A stretch of 64,000 bases of DNA from Tepidamorphus gemmatus (GCF_004346195.1 NZ_SMAK01000011.1:45617-109616), one strand, 5' to 3'; numbered from the stretch's first letter, positions 16,585 through 28,373 are shown. Notes: generated from the sequence alone by a model not told the origin. Made by a program: numbers and translations.

Positions 16585-19500
16585 ATGGCGGAAGGATATC
16601 GCGAGGATGTTGGGCACCGGCGCCCGATTCTGCTCCGATGCCGCGTGTCCTGGCTGCCGGTCATGCTGCTCATGGCGCTCGTCTGGCTGTCGCTCGCGGC
16701 CACGGCACGGGCACAGGCACCCGCCCTTCTCGAGGTGGATTCGAGCCGCGGCTTCGCCCGCTTGGTGTTGGTGTTCGAGGACCGGCTTCCGCAGTACCAG
16801 CTCAACAGCTCGACGGGGGTCTTGGTCGTCAGCTTCCAGGAACCCGTTGCCCCGGACGTCTCGCGTCTGCCGCAACGCCTTCCCCAGTTCGTCTCGGCCG
16901 CTCGTACCGATCCCGATCGACGGGCGCTGCGGCTCGCCTTTGCGAGGCACGTGTCCGTCAATGCGATGGAGGCCGGCGAAAAGCTGTTCATCGACCTCCT
17001 GCCAGACAGCTGGGTGGGCGCAGCGCCGGGGCTGCCGCCCGAGGTCGTCGCCGAACTTGCACGCCGCGCGCAGGAGGCCGAAGCGCGGCGGCGCCAGAAG
17101 GAGATCCTCGAGCAATACCGCAACTCCAAGCCGGTCGAGCTGCGCATCGCCGGTCTGCCGACCTTCACCCGCTTCGTCTTTGTCTGGGATTCAGTGCCGA
17201 ACGCCCGCATCGAGCGTTCGGCGACCCGGGTGAGGCTGCAGTTCGACCGGGGCGCGCGGATTGATCTGGCTGGCTACGAGTCGCGGCTGCCTGCCTATGT
17301 GTACGGCATCAGCTCCTCGCTGTCGGAGGAGGGGCTGGAGATCGTTTTCGAGGTCGACCCGCAGGCTCCGGTGCGGGGCTTCCGGGAAGATTCGACCTAT
17401 GTGGTCGACATCACCATGCCGGACGTTGCGGCGGGCACCTTCGGCGGCGCTCTGCAGCCGCTCGAGGAGATCAGGGTGGAGCCCGCGACCGATTCCGGTG
17501 CACCGCGGACCGTGCCGGACAGGATCACCGGCAAGCACGATCCTCGCAAGGAGTACGCCGACACCGAGGCCGAGGGATTGCCGGCGCGGTCTGACCAGTC
17601 CGGGCCGCCCGCTGTTGCCGCCCAGCTTCCCGAGGTGGCGCCGGACCAGGCGGAGGTGTCACCGTCGGCAACGGCAGACGCCGCCGCGGATGCGGAGCCG
17701 GTCGTTCCGGAGGATTTCGACGGGGATGTCGTGCGTGCCGAGGCCCGGCGCTTCGGCACCAGCATCCGATTGGCGTTGCCGTTCAGCGTTCCGACGAACG
17801 CTGCGGTGTTCGAGCGGGCGGGCGCGCTGTGGGCGGTATTCGATACAGCGACGATGATCGACGTGCAGCTGCTGCGGGAGAATCTCGTCGGCATTGCCCG
17901 GCGGGTGGAGTCCTGGCGGGACGGTCCGGTTTCGGTCCTGCGTCTCGACCTCGCGGCGCCGATGACGAGTTCGGTGGCCACCGAGGAGACGACATGGCTG
18001 ATCACGCTCGGCGACTCGCTGCTGGAGCCGACCCTGCCGATGGAACTGCACCGGGCGAGCGATGAGACTGGCAATGCCGAGGTCAGGATCGCGTTTGCAG
18101 GAGCGTCCGGCCCCTTCCGCCTGCGCGACAGGGACACGGGCGACAGCATTCTGATCGCGACCGGACCTGCCCCGGCGCGAAACCTGGTCAAGCCATTCCA
18201 GTTCGTCGAGTTCACGGCGTTGCAGTCGGTTCACGGCGTGGCGATCAGCCCGAAGGTGGACGACCTTGCGCTCGAAATCGACGCCGAGGAAGTGCGCGTC
18301 AGGCGCCCGTCGCGGGGACTCGCGCTGTCGGAGTATTCCCGTTCCTACGCGCCGCACGTGGCCGCAGATTCAGACGACGGACGTCCGGGCTTCGTCAATG
18401 TGCTCGACGGCGCCCTCGATCCGGGCGCCGTCTACAAGATCCTCTCGAAGGCCCAACGCGAGGCAGCGGCTGCGCCCGAGATCGAACGCACCCGAGCGCG
18501 GATGCGGCTGGCGCGGGCGTTGCTGGCGTCGGATCTGGGCGCCGAGGCGATCGGCCAGCTGACGCTGGTCGCACAGGATGATCCGGCGATGCAGCGCGAG
18601 CCGTCCTTTCATGCGCTGCGCGGCATCGGGATGGTGATGCTCGGCCGGTCCGACGAAGCCATTCGAGACTTCAATACGTTCGGACTCGGTCAGAGCTCGG
18701 ACATCGCCCTGTGGAGAGGGTTGGCCGAGGTCGAGCGCGGCAACTGGCAGGCGGCCCACGAGGCGTTCATGGCAGGGAATCCGGCGCTGCCGAGTTATGC
18801 CCGCGACCGGCAGCGCCAGTTCCGGATCGGTGCCGTCCGCGCCGCGCTGGGTGTCGGCGATATCGCCACGGCGACGATCCGCCTAGCGGAACTGAGCGCC
18901 GGTGCGGAAACCGGTGATCTCGAACTGAACCTTCTGCAGGCGCGTCTGGCCGCGGCGCTGGGGCAGACGGAGATCGCGCTGCAGACGTTTGACGCGGTCG
19001 CAGCGGGCGACAGCCGGAAGCTGGCCGCCGAGGCGCAGCTGTTGAAGGCGGAATTGCAGCGCGCGTCCGTGGAGCAAGGCGACACAGAGGCGATGATCCG
19101 CGATCTGGAAAGGCTGGCGATGAGCTGGCGCGGCGACGAGATCGAATTGCGGGCGCTGCGGTTGCTGGCGAACCTGCATGCGGAGCGGGGGGAATACTAC
19201 CGCGCCTTCGAGCTGATGAAGTCCGCAACGCTGGCCAATTCGGAGTCGCCTACGACCCGGGCCCTGCAGGACGAGATGAATCTCGTGTTCCAGGACCTGT
19301 TCCTCGGTCCTCAGGCCGCACGGTTGGCGCCCATCGACGCGCTGGCGCTCTACTACGACTTCCGGGAGCTGACGCCGATCGGTGCCAAGGGCGACGAGAT
19401 CATCCGCGCCCTGGCGAACCGCATGATCGAAGTCGATCTGCTCAATCAGGCCGCCGATCTTCTCGCCTACCAGGTCGACCACCGTCTGCGCGGGGCGGCG

Positions 19501-20100
19501 CGCGCGCAGGTCGCAGCCCGTCTCGCCTGGGTGCTGCTCATGAACCATCGACCGACGGAGGCGCTCAACGTGCTGGCACGCACCCGGCAGGCCGTCCTGC
19601 CGCGCACCATCCTGCATCAGCGCATCTTGCTGGAGGCGCGTGCCATGGCGGAGACCGGACGCACCGAACTTGCCCTCGATCTGCTGTCATCGATCGAGGG
19701 CGAGGACGTCGATGCTGCCCGGGCCGACGTGCTGTGGAAGGCGGAAATGTGGCAGCCCGCCGCCGAAGCATTCGAGCGGCTGCTGGACGATGCGTGGTCA
19801 ACGCCGCAGCCCCTCGATGCCGAGCAGCGCACCCAGGTTCTCCGCGCCGCGATCGGCTATGCGCTGGCCAAGGATCAGCTCGGTCTCGACCGGTTCCGCA
19901 CGAAGTTTCTGGCGAAGATGGCCGAGAGTCCGGACGCTCACGCCTTCGAGGTTCTGACGCAGCCGCTGACAGCCGATGCCACCGAATTCGCGGAACTGGT
20001 GCGCAAGGTGGCCGCGGTCGACACCCTGACGGCCTTTCTGGAAGCCTATCGCAAGCGTTACGAGGCCGCCGAGACGGACCCCGACGCGCCGCAAAGCTGA
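16585..20100 (+). CDS. Large periplasmic AMIN-like/TPR protein of flagellar locus
   Basis: A 1171-residue secreted protein. A signal-like segment at about residues 22-44 ends ATARAQA. Three AMIN-like beta segments follow: about 48-140 (FARLVLVFEDRLPQYQL), about 175-290 (TRFVFVWDSVPNARIERSA) and about 380-480 (RLALPFSVPTNAAVFERAG). A Pro/Ala/Glu linker separates the second and third. The C-terminal half (about 610-1160) is helical with TPR character (IDALALYYDFRELTPIG, ALNVLARTRQAVL). AMIN folds localise proteins at peptidoglycan or cell poles; TPRs bind partners. Its position after motE suggests a motor- or pole-associated scaffold. No named family is recognised. It is convergent with grxD, 10 bp apart. 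Confidence 0.7.
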   Translation: MAEGYREDVGHRRPILLRCRVSWLPVMLLMALVWLSLAATARAQAPALLEVDSSRGFARLVLVFEDRLPQYQLNSSTGVLVVSFQEPVAPDVSRLPQRLPQFVSAARTDPDRRALRLAFARHVSVNAMEAGEKLFIDLLPDSWVGAAPGLPPEVVAELARRAQEAEARRRQKEILEQYRNSKPVELRIAGLPTFTRFVFVWDSVPNARIERSATRVRLQFDRGARIDLAGYESRLPAYVYGISSSLSEEGLEIVFEVDPQAPVRGFREDSTYVVDITMPDVAAGTFGGALQPLEEIRVEPATDSGAPRTVPDRITGKHDPRKEYADTEAEGLPARSDQSGPPAVAAQLPEVAPDQAEVSPSATADAAADAEPVVPEDFDGDVVRAEARRFGTSIRLALPFSVPTNAAVFERAGALWAVFDTATMIDVQLLRENLVGIARRVESWRDGPVSVLRLDLAAPMTSSVATEETTWLITLGDSLLEPTLPMELHRASDETGNAEVRIAFAGASGPFRLRDRDTGDSILIATGPAPARNLVKPFQFVEFTALQSVHGVAISPKVDDLALEIDAEEVRVRRPSRGLALSEYSRSYAPHVAADSDDGRPGFVNVLDGALDPGAVYKILSKAQREAAAAPEIERTRARMRLARALLASDLGAEAIGQLTLVAQDDPAMQREPSFHALRGIGMVMLGRSDEAIRDFNTFGLGQSSDIALWRGLAEVERGNWQAAHEAFMAGNPALPSYARDRQRQFRIGAVRAALGVGDIATATIRLAELSAGAETGDLELNLLQARLAAALGQTEIALQTFDAVAAGDSRKLAAEAQLLKAELQRASVEQGDTEAMIRDLERLAMSWRGDEIELRALRLLANLHAERGEYYRAFELMKSATLANSESPTTRALQDEMNLVFQDLFLGPQAARLAPIDALALYYDFRELTPIGAKGDEIIRALANRMIEVDLLNQAADLLAYQVDHRLRGAARAQVAARLAWVLLMNHRPTEALNVLARTRQAVLPRTILHQRILLEARAMAETGRTELALDLLSSIEGEDVDAARADVLWKAEMWQPAAEAFERLLDDAWSTPQPLDAEQRTQVLRAAIGYALAKDQLGLDRFRTKFLAKMAESPDAHAFEVLTQPLTADATEFAELVRKVAAVDTLTAFLEAYRKRYEAAETDPDAPQS

Positions 20101-20110
20101 CGGCGATCGC

Positions 20111-20443
20111 TCATGCCGTCTGGATGGCGATGCCGCGCTCCTCGAACAGCTGCTGAAGCTCGCCAGCCTGGAACATCTCGCGGACGATATCGCAACCGCC
20201 GATGAACTCGCCCTTCACGTAGAGCTGCGGGATCGTCGGCCAGTTCGAGTAGTCCTTGATGCCCTGGCGCAGCTCCGGATCGTCAAGCACGTTGATGCCC
20301 TTGTAGGGTACGCCGACGTAATCGAGGATCTGGACCACCTGGCCGGAGAAGCCGCACTGCGGGAAGGTCGGCGTTCCCTTCATGAACAGCACGACAGGGT
20401 TTTCCTTGACCTCGGCATCTATGCGTTCGCGTATGCTGGTCAT
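20111..20443 (-). CDS. grxD: Monothiol CGFS glutaredoxin (GrxD type)
   Basis: A 110-residue monothiol glutaredoxin that carries or inserts [2Fe-2S] clusters, usually together with BolA. The active site is [15 protein letters not shown]. The glutathione-binding [19 protein letters not shown] is also present. The start MTSIRERID is preceded by AAAGGA. A longer frame overlapping bolA is rejected. It is the last gene of purL-bolA-grxD. Confidence 0.95.
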   Translation of the reverse strand: MTSIRERIDAEVKENPVVLFMKGTPTFPQCGFSGQVVQILDYVGVPYKGINVLDDPELRQGIKDYSNWPTIPQLYVKGEFIGGCDIVREMFQAGELQQLFEERGIAIQTA

Positions 20444-20522
20444 GTCATCGTCCTTTCGTTGTGGCAGGAGGGCCGCCGTTGCGGTGCGCGATCCGGGGCC
20501 GTCTGATCGTCTGGAGGAGTCC

Positions 20523-20759
20523 TCAGGAGTCGGGAGCGCTGGTCTGCAAGGCAAGCGCATGCAGCGCCCCGCCCATCGAGCCGCGCAGCGCCTCGTAGAC
20601 CATCTGATGCTGCTGCACGCGGGACTTTCCTCGGAACTGCTCGGAGACGACGGTCGCCGCATAGTGGTCGCCATCGCCGGCCAGATCCCGGATCGTTACC
20701 TGCGCATCCGGAATGTGGCTGCGTATCAGGTGTTCGATCTCGCGTGCATCCATCGGCAT
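20523..20759 (-). CDS. bolA: BolA-family protein
   Basis: A 78-residue BolA/IbaG-type protein, partner of CGFS glutaredoxins in iron-sulfur handling. It starts [12 protein letters not shown] and contains the family core [20 protein letters not shown], then [17 protein letters not shown] with the invariant RVxxHR-like RVQQHQ, then [11 protein letters not shown]. It is 22 bp downstream of purL and 79 bp upstream of grxD. Confidence 0.94.
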   Translation of the reverse strand: MPMDAREIEHLIRSHIPDAQVTIRDLAGDGDHYAATVVSEQFRGKSRVQQHQMVYEALRGSMGGALHALALQTSAPDS

Positions 20760-20781
20760 GAGTCGCCCCAGCGTCCGTTGT

Positions 20782-23001
<2,220 letters not shown>

Positions 23002-23089
23002 GCTACCGATGGGTCCGGGTTCGCGCCGAGGCCGGCGATACAGCACCGCGCACGGAAAATCACCGAAAAAAGGCGAAACGGCGGGTCGC

Positions 23090-24499
23090 TCAGCCGAACC
23101 GGTCGTAGGCCGCGACCTCGCTGTCGAGCAGCGCCCGCAGCTTGGTGAATCCGCCGGCCAGTGCCTCGCGGGGTGGACTGGAGAAGCCGATCCGCACCCG
23201 GTGGAAGCTGCATTCGGTGCGCACGGCCTTGAATTCGTCCTCGTCGTCGATGAGGACTCCCTCGTTGGCGGCGGCCTGCTTGAATGTCGCCGACAGCCAC
23301 GGCTCGGGCAGCTTCATCCAGACGAACGGGGCACGCGGGTGGGAGGCGACGTCGAAGCCGCCGAAGATCTCGCTTGCCATTGCCGCGCGCGCCTCGATCT
23401 CCGCGCATACCCTCGCGCGGATGGCGGCGGCCTCGCCGGACAGGACGAGACGGGCAGCAAGTTCGGCGAGGAGGAACGGCTTGCCGCCGGAAATCATCCG
23501 GTAGGTGGTCAGGACGCGCGAGGCCAGGTTGGGCGGGCAGGCGACCCAGCCGCCGCGGAAGCCGGCGGCGACCGCCTTGGACAGCCCGCCGACGTGGAAG
23601 GTCCGCTCCGGAGCCAGCGCGGCGAAGGACAGGGGGTGCTCGTCGAGCAACGCGGCATAGATTGCATCCTCGATCAGCCAGACATTGTAGCGCCGGGCGA
23701 TCCCGACGATCTCGCGCCGGCGGGCCTCCGGCATCGTCACCAGGGTGGGATTGTGCAGGCACGGCATCATGAAGATGGCCTTGGGATGCATCTGCGCACA
23801 AAGCCGGTCGAAATCCGCCGGATCGACACCCTCGGCATCGGTCTCGACGGCGACTGAACGCCGGCCGATGAGTTCGACGCTGCGCGCGACGTGGGAATAG
23901 GTGAGATGCTCGAACACGATACGGTCGCCGGGCCCGGCGATTGCGGCGACGATCGCCAGGATGGCGGCATGGACGCCGAGCGTCGGGACGATCGTCGCCG
24001 CCTCGGGTTGCCAGTCGGCCGTGGCGAGCCATCGCTGGCCGGCCTCCAGCCAGTTGGATGGAATGCGTCGGGTGTAGCCGACGATCTCGGCGGGGTGATC
24101 GCGGGCGATCTCGGCAGCGAGCCGGCCGAATACCAGCGACTGGCCGACATCCGGGGCCGCCGTGCTGTCGAGCATCAGCTTGTCGGACGTGACGAAGTGC
24201 GGGCGCGAGCCTTCGAATGTCCCGGTCTGCGTCGCGCTGTCGCCGGGTGAGACGTCCTTGCCACGCACGAAGGTCCCGCGTCCGATCTCGCCGCTGACCA
24301 GACCGCGCTCGCGCAGCACGGAATAGGCGCGCCCGACAGTGCCGATCGTTACGCCGAGGTCGAAGGCAAGGTTGCGCTGCGGCGGCAGTCTGGCGCCGGG
24401 CTGCAGGAGGCCGGCGCCGATGTCGGCCTCGATCCTGTCGGCGAGGCGCAGATAGATCGGGCCACGTCCGTCAGTGATGTCCGGCAACCAATTTGTCAT
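23090..24499 (-). CDS. MocR/PdxR-type GntR-aminotransferase regulator
   Basis: A 469-residue two-domain regulator. The N-terminal GntR winged helix covers about residues 12-80 ([34 protein letters not shown]). A class I aminotransferase fold covers about 105-465. The PLP lysine lies in [15 protein letters not shown], and the cofactor-binding aspartate in [12 protein letters not shown]. Such proteins sense PLP or amino-compound ligands and usually control a neighbouring gene. Its neighbours are the divergent DUF1127 gene and, downstream, purL. A palindrome overlaps its own start codon, suggesting autoregulation. It lies in the middle of a purine gene region, so it may have been inserted there. 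Confidence 0.9.
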   Translation of the reverse strand: MTNWLPDITDGRGPIYLRLADRIEADIGAGLLQPGARLPPQRNLAFDLGVTIGTVGRAYSVLRERGLVSGEIGRGTFVRGKDVSPGDSATQTGTFEGSRPHFVTSDKLMLDSTAAPDVGQSLVFGRLAAEIARDHPAEIVGYTRRIPSNWLEAGQRWLATADWQPEAATIVPTLGVHAAILAIVAAIAGPGDRIVFEHLTYSHVARSVELIGRRSVAVETDAEGVDPADFDRLCAQMHPKAIFMMPCLHNPTLVTMPEARRREIVGIARRYNVWLIEDAIYAALLDEHPLSFAALAPERTFHVGGLSKAVAAGFRGGWVACPPNLASRVLTTYRMISGGKPFLLAELAARLVLSGEAAAIRARVCAEIEARAAMASEIFGGFDVASHPRAPFVWMKLPEPWLSATFKQAAANEGVLIDDEDEFKAVRTECSFHRVRIGFSSPPREALAGGFTKLRALLDSEVAAYDRFG

Positions 24500-24507
24500 G
24501 GTGACAA
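24493..24507. promoter_or_regulatory. Operator-like palindrome over the mocR-type start codon
   Basis: TTGTCATGGTGACAA has perfect 6-bp arms around TGG and includes the start codon of the minus-strand regulator. It also touches the -10 region. It could be an autoregulatory operator for the GntR domain. The same TTGTCA/TGACAA arms appear three times before gspD, so the half-site may be common to more than one regulator or be coincidence. Confidence 0.45.
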
Positions 24508-24537
24508 TTATCTATATTGATTGAGCGTTCGAGTCAA
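24507..24537 (-). promoter_or_regulatory. Promoter of the mocR-type gene
   Basis: On the minus strand a TTGACT -35 box (24537-24532) is followed by an AT-rich TATAGATAAT segment. A -10 choice of TAGATA gives 17-bp spacing and GATAAT gives 19. The -10 is only about 8-15 nt from the ATG, so the transcript would be nearly leaderless. Confidence 0.45.
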
Positions 24538-24605
24538 TGCGATAGGAGCAATCGAAGCACTCTCACGGCTTAAGGGTGTGAATGTAGGTTCCAAGGCAAT
24601 ATGTC

Positions 24606-24839
24606 ATGGGTGCAATTGCAGCAATCCCCGAAGCAGTCACGCAGACCCTGAGGTCGGTCGACAGAGCGTTCAAAAACTCCGTCGCCGTCATGATTGCCGG
24701 CGTCTCCTGGCTCGAAAGGCAACTCGAGCGACGCCGCAGCCGCATCGCGCTGATGGAGCTGTCCGACGAACTGCTCAAGGATATCGGCCTGTCGCGCGCC
24801 GATGCCCATCGCGAGGCTGCCCGTCCATTCTGGGATTGA
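24606..24839 (+). CDS. DUF1127-domain small protein
   Basis: A 77-residue protein ending in a clear DUF1127 module: LERRRSRIALMELSDELLKD-type sequence (RRSRIALMELSDELLKD), then IGLSRADAHREAARPFW. Such short, basic, alphaproteobacteria-rich proteins have been linked to RNA-related regulation and phosphate or carbon metabolism in a few species. An AAGG lies 9 nt before the ATG. It is divergent from the mocR-type gene by about 106 bp and is its most likely target by position. Confidence 0.82.
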   Translation: MGAIAAIPEAVTQTLRSVDRAFKNSVAVMIAGVSWLERQLERRRSRIALMELSDELLKDIGLSRADAHREAARPFWD

Positions 24840-24919
24840 ATCCGAAGCGGGTAGGAACAATCGGTTCGATTCCCGCCGAATTGGCTTTGCCCCGGGGCGA
24901 TCCACAATCGGTGCGAGAC

Positions 24920-25023
24920 CCGTCGTCCCGGCTATGGGGAAGCGAAGAGGCTGGATCGGGGCGCAAGCCGCTGGCCGATGGGGCCTGCCGATCCCGGATC
25001 GGCTTCGCCGTCCAGGATGACGG
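24920..25023. repeat. Imperfect palindromic intergenic repeat (RPE/MITE-like)
   Basis: The roughly 104-bp segment has inverted ends, CCGTCGTCCCGG and CCAGGATGACGG (10 of 12 match when inverted). It contains a strong internal palindrome, GCCGATCCCGGATCGGC, at 24987-25003. The wording (CCGGATCGGCTTCGCCGTCC-like) resembles the dispersed palindromic elements seen between genes in Hyphomicrobiales. No second copy was noticed in this window. The internal hairpin could also end the convergent DUF1127 and purQ transcripts. The rest of 24840-25224 shows no gene. Confidence 0.5.
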
Positions 25024-25224
25024 ATGTCAGGGGGCGTCAGTCGCCACTCGGCGCCTGCGGGATCGCGACCGGGGCTGACAGGTGTTGATGCTGCGACCGT
25101 ACGGCAGCGCCCGACCCGGTAACCCGGCCGGTAATCGCGGCAGGACAACCCCAAACGGTACCGGATGATGGCAGCCACCACGCCAAGCCAGCGGATCACG
25201 CTGCCGGAGTGCGCAACCCGCCAG

Positions 25225-25923
25225 TCAGGCTGCCGGCTCCAGTGCCGCGACCATGCTCTCGAACAGGCCGAGGCCGTCTGACGAGCCCTGGGCGGGTTCG
25301 ATGGCGTCCTCGGGATGGGGCATCATGCCCAGCACGTTGCCGCGTTCGTTGATGATGCCGGCGATGTTGCCGATCGAGCCGTTCGGATTGGCCTCGGGCA
25401 GGACTTCGCCCGCTGCGGTGGCGTAGCGAAAGACGACCCGGCCCTCGCCGTCGAGCCGGGCGATGGTATCGGCATCGGCGAAGTAGTTGCCGTCGCCATG
25501 CGCGACCGGTACCCGGATGGTCTGGCCCTCGCAGTAGGCGCCGGTGAAGCGTGTAGCGGCCGTCTCGACGCGCAGATGCACGTCGCGGCAGAGGAACTTC
25601 AGATGCGCATTGCGCATCAGGGCGCCGGGCAGCAGGCCGCTCTCGGTCAATACCTGGAAGCCGTTGCAGACCCCAAGCACCATCGTGCCGGCGTTAGCTC
25701 TGGCGACGACGTCGCGCATGATCGGCGAGCGGGCGGCGATTGCTCCGCAGCGCAGATAGTCGCCGTAGGAGAAGCCGCCCGGAATGACCACCAGGTCGAC
25801 CGCGGGCAGGGTGGTCTCCTTGTGCCAGACGATCACCGGCTCGACGCCACTCGCGCGCTTCAGCGCGCGCGCCATGTCGCGCTCGCGATTGATGCCGGGG
25901 AACAGGACGATGGCGGATCGCAT
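25225..25923 (-). CDS. purQ: PurQ, FGAM synthase glutaminase subunit
   Basis: The class I glutamine amidotransferase subunit supplying ammonia to PurL; 232 residues from [20 protein letters not shown]. The nucleophilic cysteine is in [11 protein letters not shown], the catalytic His/Glu in MMPHPEDA, and the [16 protein letters not shown] loop is present. An upstream in-frame start overlapping purS is rejected. It lies 17 bp after purS. Confidence 0.97.
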   Translation of the reverse strand: MRSAIVLFPGINRERDMARALKRASGVEPVIVWHKETTLPAVDLVVIPGGFSYGDYLRCGAIAARSPIMRDVVARANAGTMVLGVCNGFQVLTESGLLPGALMRNAHLKFLCRDVHLRVETAATRFTGAYCEGQTIRVPVAHGDGNYFADADTIARLDGEGRVVFRYATAAGEVLPEANPNGSIGNIAGIINERGNVLGMMPHPEDAIEPAQGSSDGLGLFESMVAALEPAA

Positions 25924-25940
25924 GGGGACCGGTCGAATCT

Positions 25941-26180
25941 TCAGACCAGCTCGACGGAGTAGTTCTCGATCACGGTGTTGGCGAGCAGCTTCTCGCACAT
26001 CGCCTCGACCTCGGCCTGAGCGGCGACGCGGTCGGTCGTGGCGAGTTCGAGTTCGATCAACTTGCCCTGGCGGACATCCTCGACGCCCGAGAAGCCGAGC
26101 GAGCCGAGCGCATGCTGGATCGCCTTGCCCTGCGGATCGAGAACGCCGTTCTTCAGCGTGATGGTGACGCGCGCCTTCAT
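25941..26180 (-). CDS. purS: PurS, FGAM synthase bridging subunit
   Basis: A 79-residue small subunit that assembles PurL and PurQ. It starts [20 protein letters not shown], then [19 protein letters not shown], and ends with the [18 protein letters not shown] pattern. It lies between purC (11 bp upstream) and purQ in a purC-purS-purQ operon. Confidence 0.95.
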   Translation of the reverse strand: MKARVTITLKNGVLDPQGKAIQHALGSLGFSGVEDVRQGKLIELELATTDRVAAQAEVEAMCEKLLANTVIENYSVELV

Positions 26181-26191
26181 GACAGGCCCGC

Positions 26192-26956
26192 CTACTGGAC
26201 CAGCACCGGACCGCGCGGCACGTTAGGCTCGTTGCCGATCATGATGCCGAGCCTGCGGGCGACTTCCTGATAGGCCTCGACGAGGCCGCCCATGTCGCGG
26301 CGGAAGCGGTCCTTGTCGAGCTTGTCGCCAGACTGGATGTCCCACAGCCGGCAGGAATCCGGACTGATCTCGTCGGCCAGGATGATGCGCATCATCTCGC
26401 CCTCGTAAAGCCGGCCGAACTCCACCTTGAAATCGACGAGGCGGATGCCTACACCGAGGAACAGGCCGGTCAGGAAGTCGTTGATCCTGAGGGCCAGCGC
26501 CATGATGTCGTCGATCTCCTGAGGGCTCGCCCATCCGAAGGCAGTCACGTGCTCCTCGGAAACCATCGGATCGCCGAGCTCATCGTTCTTGTAATAGAAC
26601 TCGATGATCGAGCGCGGCAGCTGAGTGCCCTCTTCCATGCCGAGCCGCTGCGCCAGCGAGCCGGCGGCGACGTTCCGGACGACCACCTCGAGCGGGATGA
26701 TCTCAACCTCGCGAATCAGTTGCTCACGCATGTTCAGGCGGCGGATGAAGTGCGTGGGCACCCCGATGTCATTGAGATGCTGGAAAATGAACTCGGAGAT
26801 GCGGTTGTTGAGCACGCCCTTGCCCTCGATCTGGGCGTGCTTCTTCTTGTTGAACGCTGTGGCGTCGTCCTTGAAGTGCTGAACGAGCGTTCCCGGCTCG
26901 GGGCCCTCGTAAAGGATCTTGGCCTTGCCCTCGTAGACTCTGCGGCGGCGGTTCAT
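26192..26956 (-). CDS. purC: PurC, SAICAR synthase
   Basis: Phosphoribosylaminoimidazole-succinocarboxamide synthase, which joins CAIR and aspartate with ATP. It is 254 residues from [18 protein letters not shown]. Motifs seen are [34 protein letters not shown], and [10 protein letters not shown] with [15 protein letters not shown]. An ATG 6 codons upstream is possible but adds residues outside the usual start. First gene of purC-purS-purQ. Confidence 0.96.
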   Translation of the reverse strand: MNRRRRVYEGKAKILYEGPEPGTLVQHFKDDATAFNKKKHAQIEGKGVLNNRISEFIFQHLNDIGVPTHFIRRLNMREQLIREVEIIPLEVVVRNVAAGSLAQRLGMEEGTQLPRSIIEFYYKNDELGDPMVSEEHVTAFGWASPQEIDDIMALALRINDFLTGLFLGVGIRLVDFKVEFGRLYEGEMMRIILADEISPDSCRLWDIQSGDKLDKDRFRRDMGGLVEAYQEVARRLGIMIGNEPNVPRGPVLVQ

Positions 26957-27166
26957 TCGGATCAGACCTGTCATAGGGAGAAAGCGGCGCCTCGATGAGC
27001 ATGCGTCGCGTGACCGAGAATAGACGACAACACGCGATTGCGCACGATGATGCTGTCCGCACGGGAAAACGCGCGCAAACTATCCGATCCGTCCTGCCAA
27101 CACAACGCGCCTGCGAAGGCGGCTGTCGGCGAAACCGGATGCGCATCGGGTCCATGCCGGCGACTG

Positions 27167-27195
27167 TTGATTTGGTGATCCGCGCCGGGTATGCA
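27167..27195 (+). promoter_or_regulatory. Weak sigma-70 promoter candidate for the DUF1476 gene
   Basis: TTGATT, 17 bp, then TATGCA, ending about 65 nt before the ATG. The match is moderate (4/6 and 3/6). The remaining purC/DUF1476 divergent gap (26957-27260) shows no terminator or clear purC promoter that I can defend. Confidence 0.28.
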
Positions 27196-27260
27196 AGCCG
27201 CGATCGCCATGCCGCGCGACTACGCCGGCGCGCGGCGCGCCTGCCACGAGGAATCGTACC

Positions 27261-27584
27261 ATGTCCGAGTTCGAACAGCGCAGGAAGGGCTTCGAGGAGA
27301 AGTTCGCGCATGACGAGGAACTGCGCTTCAAGGCCAATGCCCGCCGCAATCGCCTGCTCGGCATGTGGGCGGCCCAGAAGATGGGTCTGAGCGGCGATGC
27401 CGCGGAAGCCTATGCCAAGGAAGTCGTCATGGCCGATTTCGAGGAGGCCGGCGACGAGGACGTGTTCCGCAAGATCCGCAAGGATTTCGATGCGCACGGC
27501 GTCGACCAGTCCGATCATCAGATTCGGCGGACGATGGACGAACTGCTGGCGACGGCGATGGAGCAGCTGCAGCGGGAAGGCTGA
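27261..27584 (+). CDS. F1-ATPase inhibitor zeta subunit (DUF1476)
   Basis: A 107-residue helical protein of the DUF1476 family, which in Paracoccus and relatives is the zeta subunit that blocks reverse rotation of F1-ATPase. The N-terminal inhibitory region (FEQRRKGFEEKFAHDEELRFK) is followed by ARRNRLLGMWAAQKMGLSG and the KEVVMADFEEAGDEDVFRKI core. It is 15 bp upstream of the aldolase gene on the same strand. Confidence 0.9.
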   Translation: MSEFEQRRKGFEEKFAHDEELRFKANARRNRLLGMWAAQKMGLSGDAAEAYAKEVVMADFEEAGDEDVFRKIRKDFDAHGVDQSDHQIRRTMDELLATAMEQLQREG

Positions 27585-27599
27585 CCCGGGACGCCGGCG

Positions 27600-28373
27600 G
27601 TGCACCTTCGATTCCTGGCCGATCGGCTGCGCGCCGGCGAGACGGTGTTCTGCGGCTGGTCGGCGCTGACCGATCCGCTCGCCGCCGAGGCGATGGCCCG
27701 CACCGGTTTTGATGCCGTCTGCCTCGATATGCAGCACGGCTTTCACGACGTCCAGTCGCTGCGCGGCGGGCTGACGGGCATCGTCGCCGCCGGTGCTTCC
27801 CCTGTGCTCAGGGTTCCCTTCGGCGGACTGCCCGAGGTCGGGCGCGGCCTCGATCTCGGCTTCGAGGTGGTGATCTGCCCGATGATCGACAGCGAGAGCG
27901 ACGCCATTGCCTTCGCGCGCGCCGCCAAGTATCCGCCTCTCGGCGGGCGCAGTTGGGGGCCGGCGCGGGCGATGATGCTGACCGGCAGCAGCAAGGAAGC
28001 CTTCCTGCAGACAGCCAACCGGCGGACGCTCGCCTTCGCGATGGTCGAGACCCGCGAGGCGCTCGGACAGCTCGACCGCATTCTGGCAGTGGAAGGAATC
28101 GACGGGGTGTTCGTCGGGCCCAGCGACCTGTCGATCTCGCTGGCGCAGGGGACGTCGATCGGGCCTGGTGTCGAAGGCCTGGCCGAGGCCATCAAGATGG
28201 TCGCGCAGCGCGCAGCAGCGCACGGGCGCATCGCAGGTGCCTTCGCCCAGACGCGCGAGGACGCGCTCGCCTATGCGGCGGCGGGATACCGGTTCATCGC
28301 CACCGGACCGGACCTCCAGTTGCTTGCCGCTGCCGCCGCTGACCTGATCCGCAGCCTGCGGAACCCGACCTGA
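27600..28373 (+). CDS. HpcH/HpaI-family class II aldolase
   Basis: A 257-residue 2-keto-3-deoxy-sugar or 4-hydroxy-2-oxoheptanedioate-type aldolase. Signatures are FDAVCLDMQHGFHD (catalytic His), PVLRVPFGG, the metal-ligand VETREALGQLDRIL and GIDGVFVGPSDLSISL. The GTG start is set by the short gap after the DUF1476 gene. The substrate cannot be read from sequence; 2-oxo-acid cleavage with divalent metal is the family reaction. Confidence 0.85.
   Translation: MHLRFLADRLRAGETVFCGWSALTDPLAAEAMARTGFDAVCLDMQHGFHDVQSLRGGLTGIVAAGASPVLRVPFGGLPEVGRGLDLGFEVVICPMIDSESDAIAFARAAKYPPLGGRSWGPARAMMLTGSSKEAFLQTANRRTLAFAMVETREALGQLDRILAVEGIDGVFVGPSDLSISLAQGTSIGPGVEGLAEAIKMVAQRAAAHGRIAGAFAQTREDALAYAAAGYRFIATGPDLQLLAAAAADLIRSLRNPT

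Noticed and set aside
24850..24885. GGTTCGATTCC string resembling a tRNA T arm
   Set aside because: The flanking bases do not form a 5-bp T stem, and no acceptor, D or anticodon arms are present upstream.
26975..28223. 484-codon minus-strand frame extending purC upstream and over the aldolase gene
   Set aside because: It runs in a different frame from purC and lies antisense to the DUF1476 and HpcH/HpaI genes, which have clear motifs.
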